The notes under the pieces are model-generated. The model was not told the DNA's origin, searched no databases, and was given only the letters and a program-made list of their open reading frames with translations. Of a stretch of DNA of 64,000 bases, positions 25,439 through 36,788 are shown in pieces. The stretch's first letter is position 1; each line of letters starts with the position of its first letter. Position numbers and translations under genes: made by a program. This stretch comes from Gigaspora margarita (taxonomy: Eukaryota > Glomeromycota > Glomeromycetes > Diversisporales > Gigasporaceae): the NCBI GenBank assembly GCA_009809945.1, contig WTPW01000795.1, positions 90,744-154,743 of the forward strand, given 5' to 3'.

Positions 25439-26676
25439 GGGTGCTTCCAGAAATTACGTAATATTTCGTTACTAATAAATTTCAAAATTTTATCTACTCA
25501 CTCATATCTGATACTCAATTAGGCAACCAGTTTTTTTAAAATTTATTCATATGTTTCAATTTATAAAATTGATAATAACTATTGCTCTACTGAACTAATT
25601 TAGATTATTTAACTACTAAAATGTTTGTCTCGCTGAGACGATTCTAACAAGCCCAAAAAGTTAAAATCTAATCACAGGATCCCAAGATCATTCTACTTTT
25701 GTGTAATTTTATTAGTGTTTTTTCAGTTTAGCTCACTTCACCGATGCTCATTTCGCAGAAATAACATTTCGCTAACAACAATTCACTGACATGTTATTTC
25801 ACTGACATTTATTTTTTATTTAACCGACAGTTTATTTCACTGAAACTTATTTCACTGACAAAATAATTCTGGTCATTGTTGTTAGGGTCAGGTTAGAATT
25901 AGAGTTAAGGTTAGTAGAATTTATAAAAAAAAATTTGTCTATGAAATGAGCTTCTGTGAAATAAATTGTCAGTGAAATAAACTTGTATGCAAAATAAGTG
26001 TTAGTGAAATAAACATGTTGGTGAATTTTCATTAGTGAAATGTTATGTCTATAAAATAAGTGTCAGTGAAGTAATAGATATACGTTTTTTTAGAATCACT
26101 AAGTAAATTTCTTTAAAATTGAATAACATTAATCTATTGGCCCATTTTTGGATGATTTAGCTACCAAAATGTTCGTCTTAGTGAGATGATTCTAACAATC
26201 CCAAAATCACTAAATTCTAATTACAGGTTTCCAAAATTGATTAAGATTTTATTGTTTGTCTAACAATACAAATCTTTATTAAACATGGAATTCAGTAATT
26301 AGAATTTAGCAATTTTGGGCTTTTTCGAATCGTCTCACTTAGATGAATATTTTGGTGGTCAAAATATCCAAAACGGGTCAGTAAATCAAAAGTTATTCAA
26401 TATTAAAAAATTACTTAGTGATTTTAAAAAATCACTATTAAAATACACAAAAGTTGAATGATCTTGGGATTTTGGGCTTGTTAGAAGCATCTCAGTAAGA
26501 CAAACATTTTGGTAGTTAAATCATCTAAATTGGTCTAGTAAAAAATTAGTTATTAATAATTTTATAATTCTATACTTTGGTCATAATTATAAAAATTGAA
26601 CAGAATTATAATTGTAATCTAATATTTTTGGGACCCCACTCACACACCAAAAATTACATAATTTTTGGAAGCCATC
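25439..26676. mobile_element. TAA-flanked palindromic transposon, element B
   Basis: Same family as element A but reversed. Ends GGGTGCTTCCAGAAATTACG and, inverted, GATGGCTTCCAAAAATTATG, flanked by TAA (25436-25438, 26677-26679). Module M copies at 25570-25692 and 26108-26235 (reverse), 26280-26400 and 26460-26570 (forward, the last internally deleted). A 360-bp insertion (25724-26083) is absent at the matching point of element A. Confidence 0.8.
25724..26083. mobile_element. Nested MITE made of CACTGACA words
   Basis: Inserted into element B: GTTTTTT lies on both sides (25717-25723, 26084-26090), while element A has one T-run at the matching place (about 21580). The interior is a palindromic array of TTTCACTGACA words in the left half and TGTCAGTGAAA words in the right half. 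No credible coding. Confidence 0.75.
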
Positions 26677-26679
26677 TAA

Positions 26680-27280
26680 TAGAACTGGGTCTATATGCAG
26701 CCAGCTTTGAATGTATTATATTTGCATCTATACTTAATAAGTGAACTAGATTTTGAAAAACCAAATCTAATTAATATAGATTCTGGTTTTTGGACCAAAT
26801 ATATAGCAAACCTATTGTAAGAGGTAATTTATAGCTAAATTATCTCACCTAAAATTCAAAGAAGCTGGTGTGTTGCCACAATTTGATATAAGTTAGTATG
26901 ACATATAAACAAACACTACTTCTCATTCTGCTTTGCAAAGAGCACTAACTAGCATTTTTTCCTAGTTCTGATCTAAAATTAAACCGTATAACATCCTTGC
27001 AAAGTACATATAAAGCATTTTCTCTTTTTAATCCAAGCTTGTTACTAGTAAAGTCAAAAAATTCAGTACAATGTTCTTGCAAAGTGTATTAAATAATGCT
27101 TTTCCTTTACCAGATCCCAAATAATCATTAAAAAAATCTAAGTAAGAGTGTTCTCAAGTATCTATCTCAATGAATTCAATAAAAATCTAATTGGATAGTT
27201 TGATCAAATAGACCAATTAGATTTGTTAATGAGTCCATTGAGGTAGGACTTGAGAAGGCCTTAAGTTAGTATAAAAGTTC
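26680..27280. other. AT-rich stretch without recognised gene
   Basis: Only a short inverted pair near 27170-27250 (GAATTCAATAAAAATCTAATT... / ...TTAGATTTGTTAATGAGTCC) seen. Confidence 0.35.
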
Positions 27281-27282
27281 TT

Positions 27283-28026
27283 TTTTTTTTTTTTTTAAAT
27301 TTCTTCGGGCGTACACCCGAAGCCGCGTATTTGCGGTCTTTTATTAAGGTCATTAGTTATGGGACCCAACTGGGCCCTACATTTATTTGTACATTTGTAA
27401 CGATCTACATATGTTCAACAATTACTAATTTTTAAGTTCTGCCGTGGCTAACCGGCTAAGCCAACCTATTTTTTAATTCCAACCGAACCTAATCAGCTGA
27501 CCCATTTACCACCAGGGATTTAACCAGAACTATTAAGTAATTCTTATTCCAACTGAACCTAATCAGCTGACCCATTTACAACCGGGGGATTTAACCGGAA
27601 CTTATTCCAACCGAACTCAATCGGCTGACCCATTTACAACCAGAGGATTTTACCGGGACTATCCAAGTATTCTTAAAGGGGAACCGGAACTAGCAGCGGA
27701 TAGGTTCGACCAGACTCCAACCCCTGTTCCAAATTTTCTAGAAGTCTTTCACCCCTGAGGCCGAATAAAGGGAACCAAGCCAGCAGAAACCCCGTTAGAG
27801 CAAGTTATATGACATTTATCTGAAATGTCCCGAGAGCCTTTATCAGGCCAAACCTGACATGTGGCTGAGCCGTCCAAACACGGTCCTAGCATCCTAATTC
27901 AAGTCGTCCTTCACATGATCGTGTGTAGTTATTTTGCCGTTCGTAGGACTTGAACTGGCGACCTTATGTAAAGAAGCGGCAATGTCCTGGGAGCGCAACC
28001 ACTACGCTATCGACCCACAGGACCAA
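27283..28026 (-). mobile_element. tRNA-derived SINE
   Basis: On the minus strand the 5' end (28026 downwards) is tRNA-like: GATAGCGTAGTGGTTGCGCT fits an RNA polymerase III A box, and 40-odd bases on, GGTCGCCAGTTCAAGTCC fits a B box (27944-27964). The body then runs about 700 bp and ends in an A-rich tail (T-run 27280-27296 on plus). G+C content is clearly higher than the surroundings. The body holds three tandem copies of a roughly 55-58-bp unit with CAATCGGCTGACCCATTTAC or variants (about 27475-27660). SINEs are copied in trans by LINE enzymes; the tRNA of origin is not determined here. Confidence 0.8.
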
Positions 28027-28029
28027 AAG

Positions 28030-28990
28030 TTCATTTTTAAAAATGCACCAATAGCACAAACAATGAAAATCATAATAACCTTCAAGTGACAAACTTTATA
28101 TTTAGGACAACTCAAAATGTCTTGTAGAATAACAAATTTGCATCAACAAAAACTCAATACAGAACAACTACAAGTAGCAAAATCTACATCCACAAACTAC
28201 AATACCTAGAACAACAAAATTGTATTGATGAAAACTCTGATAAAATAGCGATATGAGAACTACTACAAGTGACGAAGGCTTAACAGAAGACAACTACAAG
28301 TAGCAAAATCTACATCTAAAAAGACGTAAAAATGACAAACCTAGGACAATAAAATTGCATCTACGAATACTTCAGTAAACAAAAACCTAGGACAACAAAA
28401 TCGCATCAACAAAAACTTTAGTAAAACAATGATGTGGAACTACTACAAGTGATGAAATCTTTCCACATTAATACTAGCAATGACAGATGACCTGGAACAA
28501 CCCAAATGATAAAATTTATATTTACAAGAATCTAAAAACAGTATTTAAAATACTAGTCTAAAAAATTTCGCTAGCCAATCAGATTTCGAGATCAGGTGTA
28601 ATATGAAAAAGTTCAAGAAACAAAAATAAATGAAAAATCACTCATAACACAAAATTTCACCTATAAAACTGCTTTCTGTATACTAATTAAAAGTTTTTCT
28701 TGCAAAATTTTGGTATAAAATACCTTTAACCCCAACCTACCCCAACCTATTAGCAACCAACACTCTAACACTAACCTAATAGCGAAATATTTTTTTCTAG
28801 CGAAATGTTTTTTACTGGGACCACATAATGAGCAAAATTTTTTAGACTAGTATTTCTAGTCCTATAGAATCTAAATAGTAATTACATCTAAATGACAAGT
28901 TATACTGAGGCTCCAATAGCACGACATACTAAGGCTCCAATAGCACAACAATACAAAATGACTACAAAACTGGCAATTCTAACGATGTCG
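28030..28990. repeat. Degenerate tandem-like region
   Basis: Words such as CAACTACAAGTAGCAAAATC and CCTAGGACAACAAAATTGCATC recur about every 30-100 bp between 28080 and 28500, without a fixed period. No ORF. Confidence 0.5.
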
Positions 28991-29039
28991 ACATATTCAC
29001 AAGCACCTAAGATAAAACAGAAAAAGTTAGCTAACATTA

Positions 29040-29400
29040 GAAAAAAATAAATAAACAATGATTATTAATAATTATTGTTTATATTGTTATGGTACATAGG
29101 AACGCGGGTATAAAAATTTAATGTACCTCAAGGGTACATAAATATTAATTCTAAAAAAATAAATAAAAAAAAATAAAAAAATAAAAATAATAGTAATAAA
29201 AAAAGCCTTCAATAATAAATAAGAAAAAAATAAATAAAATTTAAAAAAAATAAATAAAAAATAAAAAATGATAACTTAAATAAAAAAAAGTAAAAACATA
29301 GAAAAATTAAAAAAAATAAATAATTAAATAAAACAAAAAAAATAATTAATTAAATTAATTAAATAAATTGCGAAAATTTACTTTTTTTACACAATCAATT
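29040..29400. repeat. A-rich low-complexity tract
   Basis: Mostly A with scattered T. Nothing else seen up to the LTR start at 29639. Confidence 0.7.
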
Positions 29401-29638
29401 TTTTATTATTATTTGGAATTTTAAAAAATGATAAACATGCATCTTATATTAAAAATCTTATGACAAACGACCTTTTTAAATTCAATAAATATTATGTTTA
29501 TCTCTTAAATACTCATAAGATTATCACTATATATTATTGTATTATTTTTATTACACAGCTCAATGCTTATATATTGCAGTTCTTGAACCATTTTGTACTA
29601 TACTTCATCTTGGCATGAGTTGATATCATCAAATACAT

Positions 29639-30201
29639 TGTTACAGTACCAGATGCCTTCTTTGAATCCAGTAAAGTAACAATCACATGGCTCCTGAGAT
29701 CCCTTTCTGTGAGCATGAAGTGGTGTGCAAGAGGGAAGTATAGTTTCCTTTATGTCTGTAGGAACACTATACACTTCTCTAAGGCAGTTTGATATAAATC
29801 AACAATAGATAATGGATAGTTTATTAATTTAACAAGAGGGCTATTCCAAGGTGTCTGTTCTTTAGAAATCCCAAGAGTTTATTAATAATAATGAGTAGGA
29901 GATAAGAGATATAAGATAATTATAAAATACAAATGTCTGGAACTGTCTAAAACTAAGAGAAATATAGAGAGTTTATATAGTTATTGAGCTATGCATCGCT
30001 ATGNGTNGTTATGCNTCGCTATGCATCNNTATGNNTCATTATNCATTGCTATGCATCACTANGNATCACTATGCATCACTATGCNTCATTGTGCATCGTT
30101 TTGCATATTACAATTACTAAATACAGTTATTACAAATTTTACTTATTAATTTCTAATTTTCAACTAATTTCTACCAAAATTATTAAAACTATTCTATAAC
30201 A
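29639..30201 (-). repeat. LTR (3' LTR in element orientation)
   Basis: Same as 33023-33585 except a few substitutions. It contains a tandem of about 10 bp (CTATGCATCA-like, 29988-30100) filled with N at many positions. Confidence 0.9.
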
Positions 30202-30222
30202 TTTCTCTCCCCTTTAAGAACG
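30202..30222 (-). promoter_or_regulatory. Polypurine tract
   Basis: On the minus strand AAAGGGGAGAGAAA lies directly before the 3' LTR, the place where plus-strand DNA synthesis is primed in LTR retrotransposons. Confidence 0.75.
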
Positions 30223-30354
30223 AACTCTGTGAGTTCTAGTCTGGGTCAAGACTTGAGAGAAGTCAGCTTCTGTTAGCCTTACAATCATGGTATGTGTTAT
30301 ATAAGTAGTTCGAAAGATGTTTTCTAGAGGTCGGTTAGAGACAAGTAACTTCAT

Positions 30355-32760
30355 TCATTTGGCACCTTTCAAAGTGTCTTGGGTTCTTCTTTCACCTTGA
30401 GTTTTCTCAATTATAGATTGGATATCTTCATAAGCATCAGAATATTTTTCTATAAGATTTCCAAGATGATAATAAGCTTCAAGTAATTTGTTTTGGTCTT
30501 GTCTGTTTCTTGCACGAGTCTTTATTCTTTTAAGAATTTTCTGTAATTTTTCTTGATAAGTAATTCCAGTGTATGACGGAGTGGATGTCTGAGTCAAAAG
30601 GTCCACTTGGGTGAGATATATCCTGCACAATTTTAACTAGTTTTTCTGATAATGGAACTTCTATAGCAGAAGTGGTATCTTCTTGGTTAGTAATTGGAAA
30701 CAATAAGGGTTCTATAATTATTATCCCTGGATCAGCTTCTAGAATGGTAATTGTCATGACTACAAGAGTGATTTCTGTTGTTATAATCACGGTTAGAAGA
30801 ACGGTCATTCTGGTTCCAATTTTGATTATTATTATTGCGACTTTGATTTCTATTATTATTGTTATTTTATAATTATTATTATTATTGTTACGATGAGAAT
30901 TTGATCCTTGATCCTGTTTTCTACTATTACAATCACAGATAAAATGTCTAGTGCATCCACAATAATAACAAATAGGAGGCTCCTTCATTTGAGGGGTTTG
31001 GGCACAGTTGTCAGCATAATTAACAGAAGAAGGGGTAGTAGTTGTTTGGGTCTGGGCTAAATTAATACTGAGCTTGGCAATTTGGTCAGTAAGTTGTTGG
31101 ATAGCTTGGTTAGTATTGGTTGAAGGAGTGGTCATTAACTTTCCAGTTTCCCATCTAAGGGCTCCTTCAATGGCAGCAGCTAGATCAGCAGGTACAGCAG
31201 CTTGAACATTAACTAAGTATTCTGGGTGCAGTTCTTGGATAAAGAGTTGTTTAACAAAATCTGCAGGGAATAGGTTAGTGGGGTCCACTTTTCTTTGTAA
31301 GGTTCTAAACCTATTAACATATCCATCAACAGTTTCAGTAGGTCCTTGCTTAATGTCGAAAAGTTGTTTTTGCCATACAGCTTTTTGTTTAGTAGTATAA
31401 AAATGGGCTTTAAAAAGATGTTGAAAACTTGTATCTTGATAGGCATTATCATTAAAAGCATTGGGTTGAGGGTTCAAGGCTTGATACCAATCTAAAGCAA
31501 CTCCTTTAAGATAAACAGAAGCAAGTTGGAGTTTTCTTTCATTACTCCATCGGTTAGCAGTGGCAGCTCTTCTAAATTCCTTTAGCCAGTCAGCAGGGTC
31601 TTGGGTTCCGTTACTATAAAAATCTGTAACTGTGATAAGAGTTTTCTCAGAACCTTGTCCAAGTGCACCAGCAAGAGCAGTCATTGCTTGAGCAGCAGCT
31701 TGTAAGGCAGCTTCAACCATGTCAATTGGTGGATTAAGAGGTAAGATAGGGTTTACTTCTGGTACAGGAGGTTGTAAATTTATTTCTTCTTGTTGTTGAG
31801 ATAGGTCAGGTCTAATAATATTAGTTTCTTGGTTTCGAGTATAATAGTCACGAGGGTCAGCTAAATTAAAGTAGTTAGAAGGAGGAGTATTAGGTAATGG
31901 AGGTGTATGGCGTGAAGTAGTATCTATATCTAAATTAACAGTAGGATAAAATTCAACTACAGGAGAAGGTGGAGGATTAGTAGTGCGACCAATAGGAGAA
32001 AGGCTTTGTAATATGCGAAGAAACTGGTTAGGTTGAGGAGGTAGAGTAGTTTGTTGAGTACGATAAAGAGGAATTTCAGAGATAGGTGAAGAAGGAAGTG
32101 CAAATCATTGAGAAAAAGGATTATAAAGTAGTATTTTCATTGTAAGGAGGTAAGGAAGAAGAAGAACCAATTTGGGAGTCAGCTAATTGTTCAGGACCTA
32201 AGTTAAATATAGATCTAGGTACTAAAGTATCAAAATCTAATTCAGTTTCAAATGGTTGGTTCCTAAGGCCAGGTAAAAGATCTTGGGTTCTTAGTCAAGT
32301 TGGAAAAAGAGCAAAAGAAGGAAGAAGGTCCTCAATGTAAAGATCAAGAAGGGTACTGTCAAAACACGGGGTAGAGTAGAGGCAAAAGTATATTGAGTAT
32401 ATTCAAGAAGTAGTCCAGCAATAACTTCCTTAGGGTCTAGTAGGTCGTTATTATAGCGGCAACTAAAAACAATATCTCTGGCAACAGCTCTGACACTATT
32501 ATAGTTTTGGGCAGTAACTAGGGTATGGTAAGCATCGTTTGTCCTTTGAGTATAGTAAATAGCAAAATAGTTGTCTTTATAAGACCTCTAAAAGCGTCAG
32601 AAAGGATGGTATAAATTAACAGGAGGATAACAGGTAATACAAGATAAATCAGGGTGAGTAGCTTGCAGAACTTCTACTGCAAGAGATGAAGGATAACTTG
32701 TCTCGTGTGCTTCAATTTGTTCTAAATGTAGTTGATAAACTCTATTCATATAGAGTAACC
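30355..32760 (-). pseudogene. gag: Retrotransposon Gag, frameshifted
   Basis: The best part is an open frame 31720-30530 starting MVEAALQAAAQAMTALAGAL. It includes a capsid-like region (DPADWLKEFRRAA, then LQLASVYLKGVALDWYQAL, then QGPTETVDGYVNRFRTL), matching the retrotransposon gag domain, and a zinc knuckle CYYCGCTRHFICDC (C-x2-C-x4-H-x4-C) that binds the element RNA. After the knuckle an Asn-rich region continues better in another frame, and a second open piece (30630-30355, with RARNRQDQNKLLEAYYHLG) ends the gene. Upstream, 32760-31721 is Pro- and Asn-rich coding-like sequence joined to MVEAAL without a stop for about 120 codons, but broken by a stop and frameshifts near 32100. The original protein was probably longer than 396 residues. 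Whether the breaks are real or sequencing slips in short repeats is open. Confidence 0.8.
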
Positions 32761-33002
32761 AACTTTTAAGTTCCAAAAGAATTTAACAATAATAAAGAAA
32801 ATAATATCTCAAAAAAAAATGTTACTAATAAGTTGTCAACAAAATATAAATCTTCCAAATATAAGATGAATTAATATCAAAAAAAAATAAATTTTAAGTA
32901 AGTAGTAAGAGAAAAATAAAATAGTTAATAGGACAACAAGAATAAAATTTCTTCCAAAATTTCTGCCAAAAGTAATAATAATAAATCCGTTTTAATTAAG
33001 AT

Positions 33003-33020
33003 TTCCGCCAGAAGGCACCA
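33003..33020 (-). promoter_or_regulatory. Primer-binding site
   Basis: Two bases inside the 5' LTR the minus strand reads TGGTGCCTTCTGGCGGAA. Its complement ends ...GGCACCA, i.e. a tRNA 3' end with CCA, as expected for tRNA-primed reverse transcription. The tRNA is not identified. Confidence 0.75.
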
Positions 33021-33022
33021 AA

Positions 33023-33585
33023 TGTTACAGTACTGGATGCCTTCTTTGAATCCAGTAAAGTAACAATCACATGGCTCCTGAGATCCCTTTCTGTGGGCAT
33101 GAAGCAGTGTGCAAAAGGGAAGTATAGTTTCCTTTATGACTGTAGAAACACTATACACTTCTCTAAGGCAGTTTGATATAAATCAACAATAGATAATGGA
33201 TAGTTTATTAATTTAACAAGAGGGCTATTCCAAGGTGTCTGTTCCTTAGAAATCCCAAGAGTTTATTAATAATAATGAGTAGGAGATAAGAGATATAAGA
33301 TAATTATAAAATACAAATGTCTGGAACTGTCTAAAACTAAGAGAAATATAGAGAGTTTATATAGTTATTGAGCTATGCATCGCTATGNGTNGTTATGCNT
33401 CGCTATGCATCNNTATGNNTCATTATNCATTGCTATGCATCACTANGNATCACTATGCATCACTATGCATCATTGTGCATCGTTTTGCATATTACAATTA
33501 CTAAATACAGTTATTACAAATTTTACTTATTAATTTCTAATTTTCAACTAATTTCTACCAAAATTATTAAAACTATTCTATAACA
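33023..33585 (-). repeat. LTR (5' LTR in element orientation)
   Basis: 563 bp, near identical to 29639-30201; it shares the same pattern of N in the 10-bp tandem (33372-33484). Confidence 0.9.
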
Positions 33586-33858
33586 ACATGTAAATTTTTC
33601 TATCTAGCAAAAGTTTTTTATAAATAACAAATGCAATATAAAAGCATTATAAAAGCATTAATGGTTTTTATAACCTGTCTGAATTTGTTATGAAAGTCAA
33701 AGTTTCTATTCAGGATTAAAAATTTGAACTTAATGTACCTGTTTGTTTTAGGTGTTCTGAATTATATTCAAAGAGGTGTTTAACTCATACATGAAATTGA
33801 AATCATATAACAGATATGATAAAGGAGTCAAAACAATAAAATTCTATAGCGTTCGATC

Positions 33859-34962
33859 TAGGGTGGGTGGCACAGTGGTCACAGGCAGTGTTCAAAATTT
33901 CGGACTCAAATGCTGTTCTCATGAGAACAGCATTATAGTTATAAGTGTTTTCAACCTATATATTTATGTTCTCACTTATGCTCACTAAAAAAAAACAACA
34001 AAAAAAAACAACAAAAAAAAATTTAAAAATATATCATATGCCATACATATATTAAAATATATGTACCTTTTAGCTCTATAACTAATATTATAATATTACC
34101 TATAAAGGCATAAATGGTATAGGTTAAATATAAAAATTTAATTTATTATATTAACACATCTATATATGAACATACATTAAAGCCAGGGTTGTCACATTTA
34201 CTATATTTGTTCTATTGGCTTCTAATTCTATTCACTTTTTTCATTTTTCTATTGTAAATTTTCAGCATGAAAATTTGCTAATTAAATATAAAAATATTTT
34301 AAATTTATTTTTTTATTAATGGTCTAACAATATATATTTAAATAATTGCAAATTATTAGTAAAAAAATTTTTTTTATATAAAGACAAAAAATCAAGCTTT
34401 TGTTCTATTGTTCTATTTGCCAACACTGATTAAAGCATATTTTTTCATCTATACTATAGTAATTATACATAAGTTCAACTAAATAATTTTGATAATAAAT
34501 AATTACAATTAGTTGTATTTATTTATTTCTAATTTGGTATAACAATTTCATGTAATTATTAATTACTACTTAAGAGAACACTATTTTTATTTTACTGTTC
34601 TCAAAAAAATTTTAATAGAGAACAGTAAAAAATTTTTACTGTGCACAAATTTAAAATAGTGTTCTCATGAGAACTCTGAGAACACTAATTTCGAACACTG
34701 GTCACAGGCATGCCAAAAACCAAATTAGTTATAAGGCATGCCACTTATATGATATACCTCGCTCTGGTTGAACTGATATCTTGATTTTCTGAGATATTCC
34801 GAGTAGAAAATCAAACAACTTAAAAATTATGAGAAAATTGAAATAAAGAGCTGAAATATTCTGAAAGATAATTTAATTATATTATGGACATGCCCATAGT
34901 ATGGGATGGCATGAAGTTTGGCTAATGGCATACCAAATTTTTTTGCTATTCTACCCACCCTA
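33859..34962. mobile_element. hAT-like MITE, host of a nested element
   Basis: Ends TAGGGTGGGTGGCACAG and, inverted, TAGGGTGGGTAGAATAG, flanked by an exact 8-bp TSD GTTCGATC (33851-33858, 34963-34970). Without the nested insert and one copy of its TSD it would be about 280 bp. Both halves repeat GGCATGCC/GGCATACC words. Confidence 0.85.
33887..34699. mobile_element. MULE-like TIR element nested in a hAT-like MITE
   Basis: Ends AGTGTTCAAAATTTCG and, inverted, AGTGTTCGAAATTAG, flanked by an exact 10-bp direct repeat GGTCACAGGC (33877-33886, 34700-34709). A 9-11-bp TSD fits Mutator-like elements. A second inverted motif, TGTTCTCATGAGAACA, lies near each end. No transposase. Confidence 0.8.
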
Positions 34963-35083
34963 GTTCGATCTCTTTACATCAAGTCAATACTGCAAAATCT
35001 TCACCATCCCATAAATACTGTACATTCTATTATATCAGCAGATATTTTACTTTTATCGCCAAACTAAGAATTAATACAAATTA

Positions 35084-36312
35084 GTATGGTCTGGTGCAAA
35101 AATATAGATACACGATATATCATAAAAAAAAATTTTTGAAATTTAATATAAGCATTTAAATGCATTTATTTATTACTCAGGTCTGCGGATTTATTTTAAT
35201 GTAAACTTTATTAAAAAACCTTATTTCTGTAAAAAATTTTTATTAATGACTTATTTTTTTTAATTTGTAAAATGCAAAAATATGAATAAATTAAAATTAA
35301 ATAATTAATTTATCTATATATAAAAGATTTTTATTTTTTAATTATCTATTTATAATTTTTTTGTACTAAATAAACCAAGTTCTAAGCTATCCATTAATAT
35401 AAAATTTATTATATATACATTGTTGTGTAATAATGTTTTTAAAATTTAGTATTTTTTTAAAAAAAGCAAAAAAAATACCTATTAAAAATAACTATATTTT
35501 TGTTACTAATTTACAATTTTGTAAGTTTTTATTGTATAAGTATATTGCTATATATATGCCAAATATATAGTTAAAATTTTAGTTCAATTGAATCAGAAGT
35601 TGTTAAAATATAAATTTTTAAATATTTAATAATAGTTACTATATATAAATTACTATATGGGCTAGGTGCTGAGAAAAGGGACCAAATTGACAATTTTTTC
35701 AAAAGTAATTTTTTTATATAAATCAATTTAGAATGATATTAGAATCATTTTTTACTTAAAACTCATAAGTTGTTGTATTAATAAAATTTTGCAGTGTAGC
35801 CATTTAAAGTTTGCATTTTCTTATAAGTTATTATAAGATTTACAATACAAAAATTGATTTTCTGAAGATCTTTTGTTTTGTCAATTTGGTCCCTTTGCAC
35901 CTAGCCCATATATAGTTAAATATAAAACTTTATTAAAAAAATTAGTTTTTAATCTATATTTTAACAACAACTAATCCAATTAAGTTAAAATTTTAACTGT
36001 ATATTTAGCATATACATGGCAAGGCAGTTGCATAGTCAAGCTTCTAAAGTTGCATATTGGTGGCAAAAATAATTTTTTTTAAAAAAAAATATTTTTTTTA
36101 ATTTTTTTTTTTTAAAAATAGAATTTTTTAAAAAATTTATAATAAAATAAATTTATTATAAAATGACAATAAAAATTATATCAAAACGTAGCTTAGGTCT
36201 TTTTTTATTTGAAATAAAAAAATTATAAATAAATAGCTAATATTGAAAACTTTTATATGCAGAGAAAATAACGTTTAGTTTTTGTATATCTACATTTCGA
36301 ACTGGCCCATAC
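35084..36312. mobile_element. TA-flanked palindromic element with nested MITE
   Basis: Ends GTATGGTCTGGTGCAAAAAT and, inverted, GTATGGGCCAGTTCGAAATG, then a shared TAGATAT/TAGATAC; TA on both sides (35082-35083, 36313-36314). Inner arms such as TTAAAATTTTAGTTCAATTG on the left pair with AATTAAGTTAAAATTTTAA on the right. The MITE 35656-35910 sits near the palindrome centre. Confidence 0.65.
35656..35910. mobile_element. TA-flanked MITE nested in 35084-36312
   Basis: TIR TATGGGCTAGGTGC on the left and, inverted, the same on the right, followed inwards by GGGACCAAATTGACA in both. TA outside (35654-35655, 35911-35912). A diverged relative of its interior (AAAATTTTGTAGTATAGCA) lies near 42750. 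Confidence 0.8.
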
Positions 36313-36314
36313 TA

Positions 36315-36786
36315 TGTTTTGGATTATCACATGATAAAATATATATCGTAGTTAAAATTAATAAAATAAAATGATATAACTAAAAAAAAGATAAAGTTAA
36401 TATTCGCCATATATTCAGCATTAAATTTTGTTTCAAAAGCCATAAGTTTATCGGAAATCACTGAAGTAAAAACAGAAAATGAGGCATTTGGATTCATAAT
36501 CTAAGATTCGTCACCATCAAATATGTCATTTATATTAGATGTATCCGCTTCCAAAAATAATTCAGTTGGAATTGTTTATTAATTGAGGAAGAAACTGAAC
36601 AACCGGCAATACTTCTAATAACAATAAATATTATTTGACATATTAAGATAAGTAAAATTATTTTTTAACGTTAGTTCTAATTTATAATAATTTTATCAAT
36701 AGTTACAACTAGTTATATCATTTTTATTTTATTAATTTTACTAATTACTACAATATATGATTTATCATGCGTTAAAATCCAAAACA
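36315..36786. mobile_element. TA-flanked palindromic MITE
   Basis: Left TGTTTTGGATTATCACATGA pairs with right TCATGCGTTAAAATCCAAAACA, continuing through TTAAAATTAATAAAATAAAATG against its inverse. TA at 36313-36314, shared with the preceding element, and at 36787-36788. Confidence 0.75.
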
Positions 36787-36788
36787 TA

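Larger units (their letters stand above)
29639..33585 (-). mobile_element. Gag-only LTR retrotransposon, 3.9 kb
   Basis: Two direct 563-bp LTRs (29639-30201, 33023-33585) start TGTTACAG and end TATAACA on the plus strand, with ACAT on both sides (29635-29638, 33586-33589). I count about nine substitutions between them outside ambiguous bases (about 98% identity), so insertion is recent. All coding signal lies on the minus strand. A primer-binding site and a polypurine tract sit where expected for that orientation. The 2.8-kb interior has room for gag only: I see no reverse transcriptase, RNase H, protease or integrase motif. It therefore looks non-autonomous, copied by enzymes from another element. 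Confidence 0.9.

Noticed and set aside
27940..28026. Functional tRNA gene
   Set aside because: A and B boxes are present, but the cloverleaf is not convincing and the sequence continues into a 700-bp body with an A-tail, as in a SINE.
28030..28500. Possible CRISPR-like spaced repeats
   Set aside because: Words recur with irregular spacing and divergence in a eukaryotic context; no fixed repeat length.
29984..30199. 71-codon ORF, repeated at 33368-33583
   Set aside because: It is the translation of the N-containing 10-bp tandem in the LTRs.
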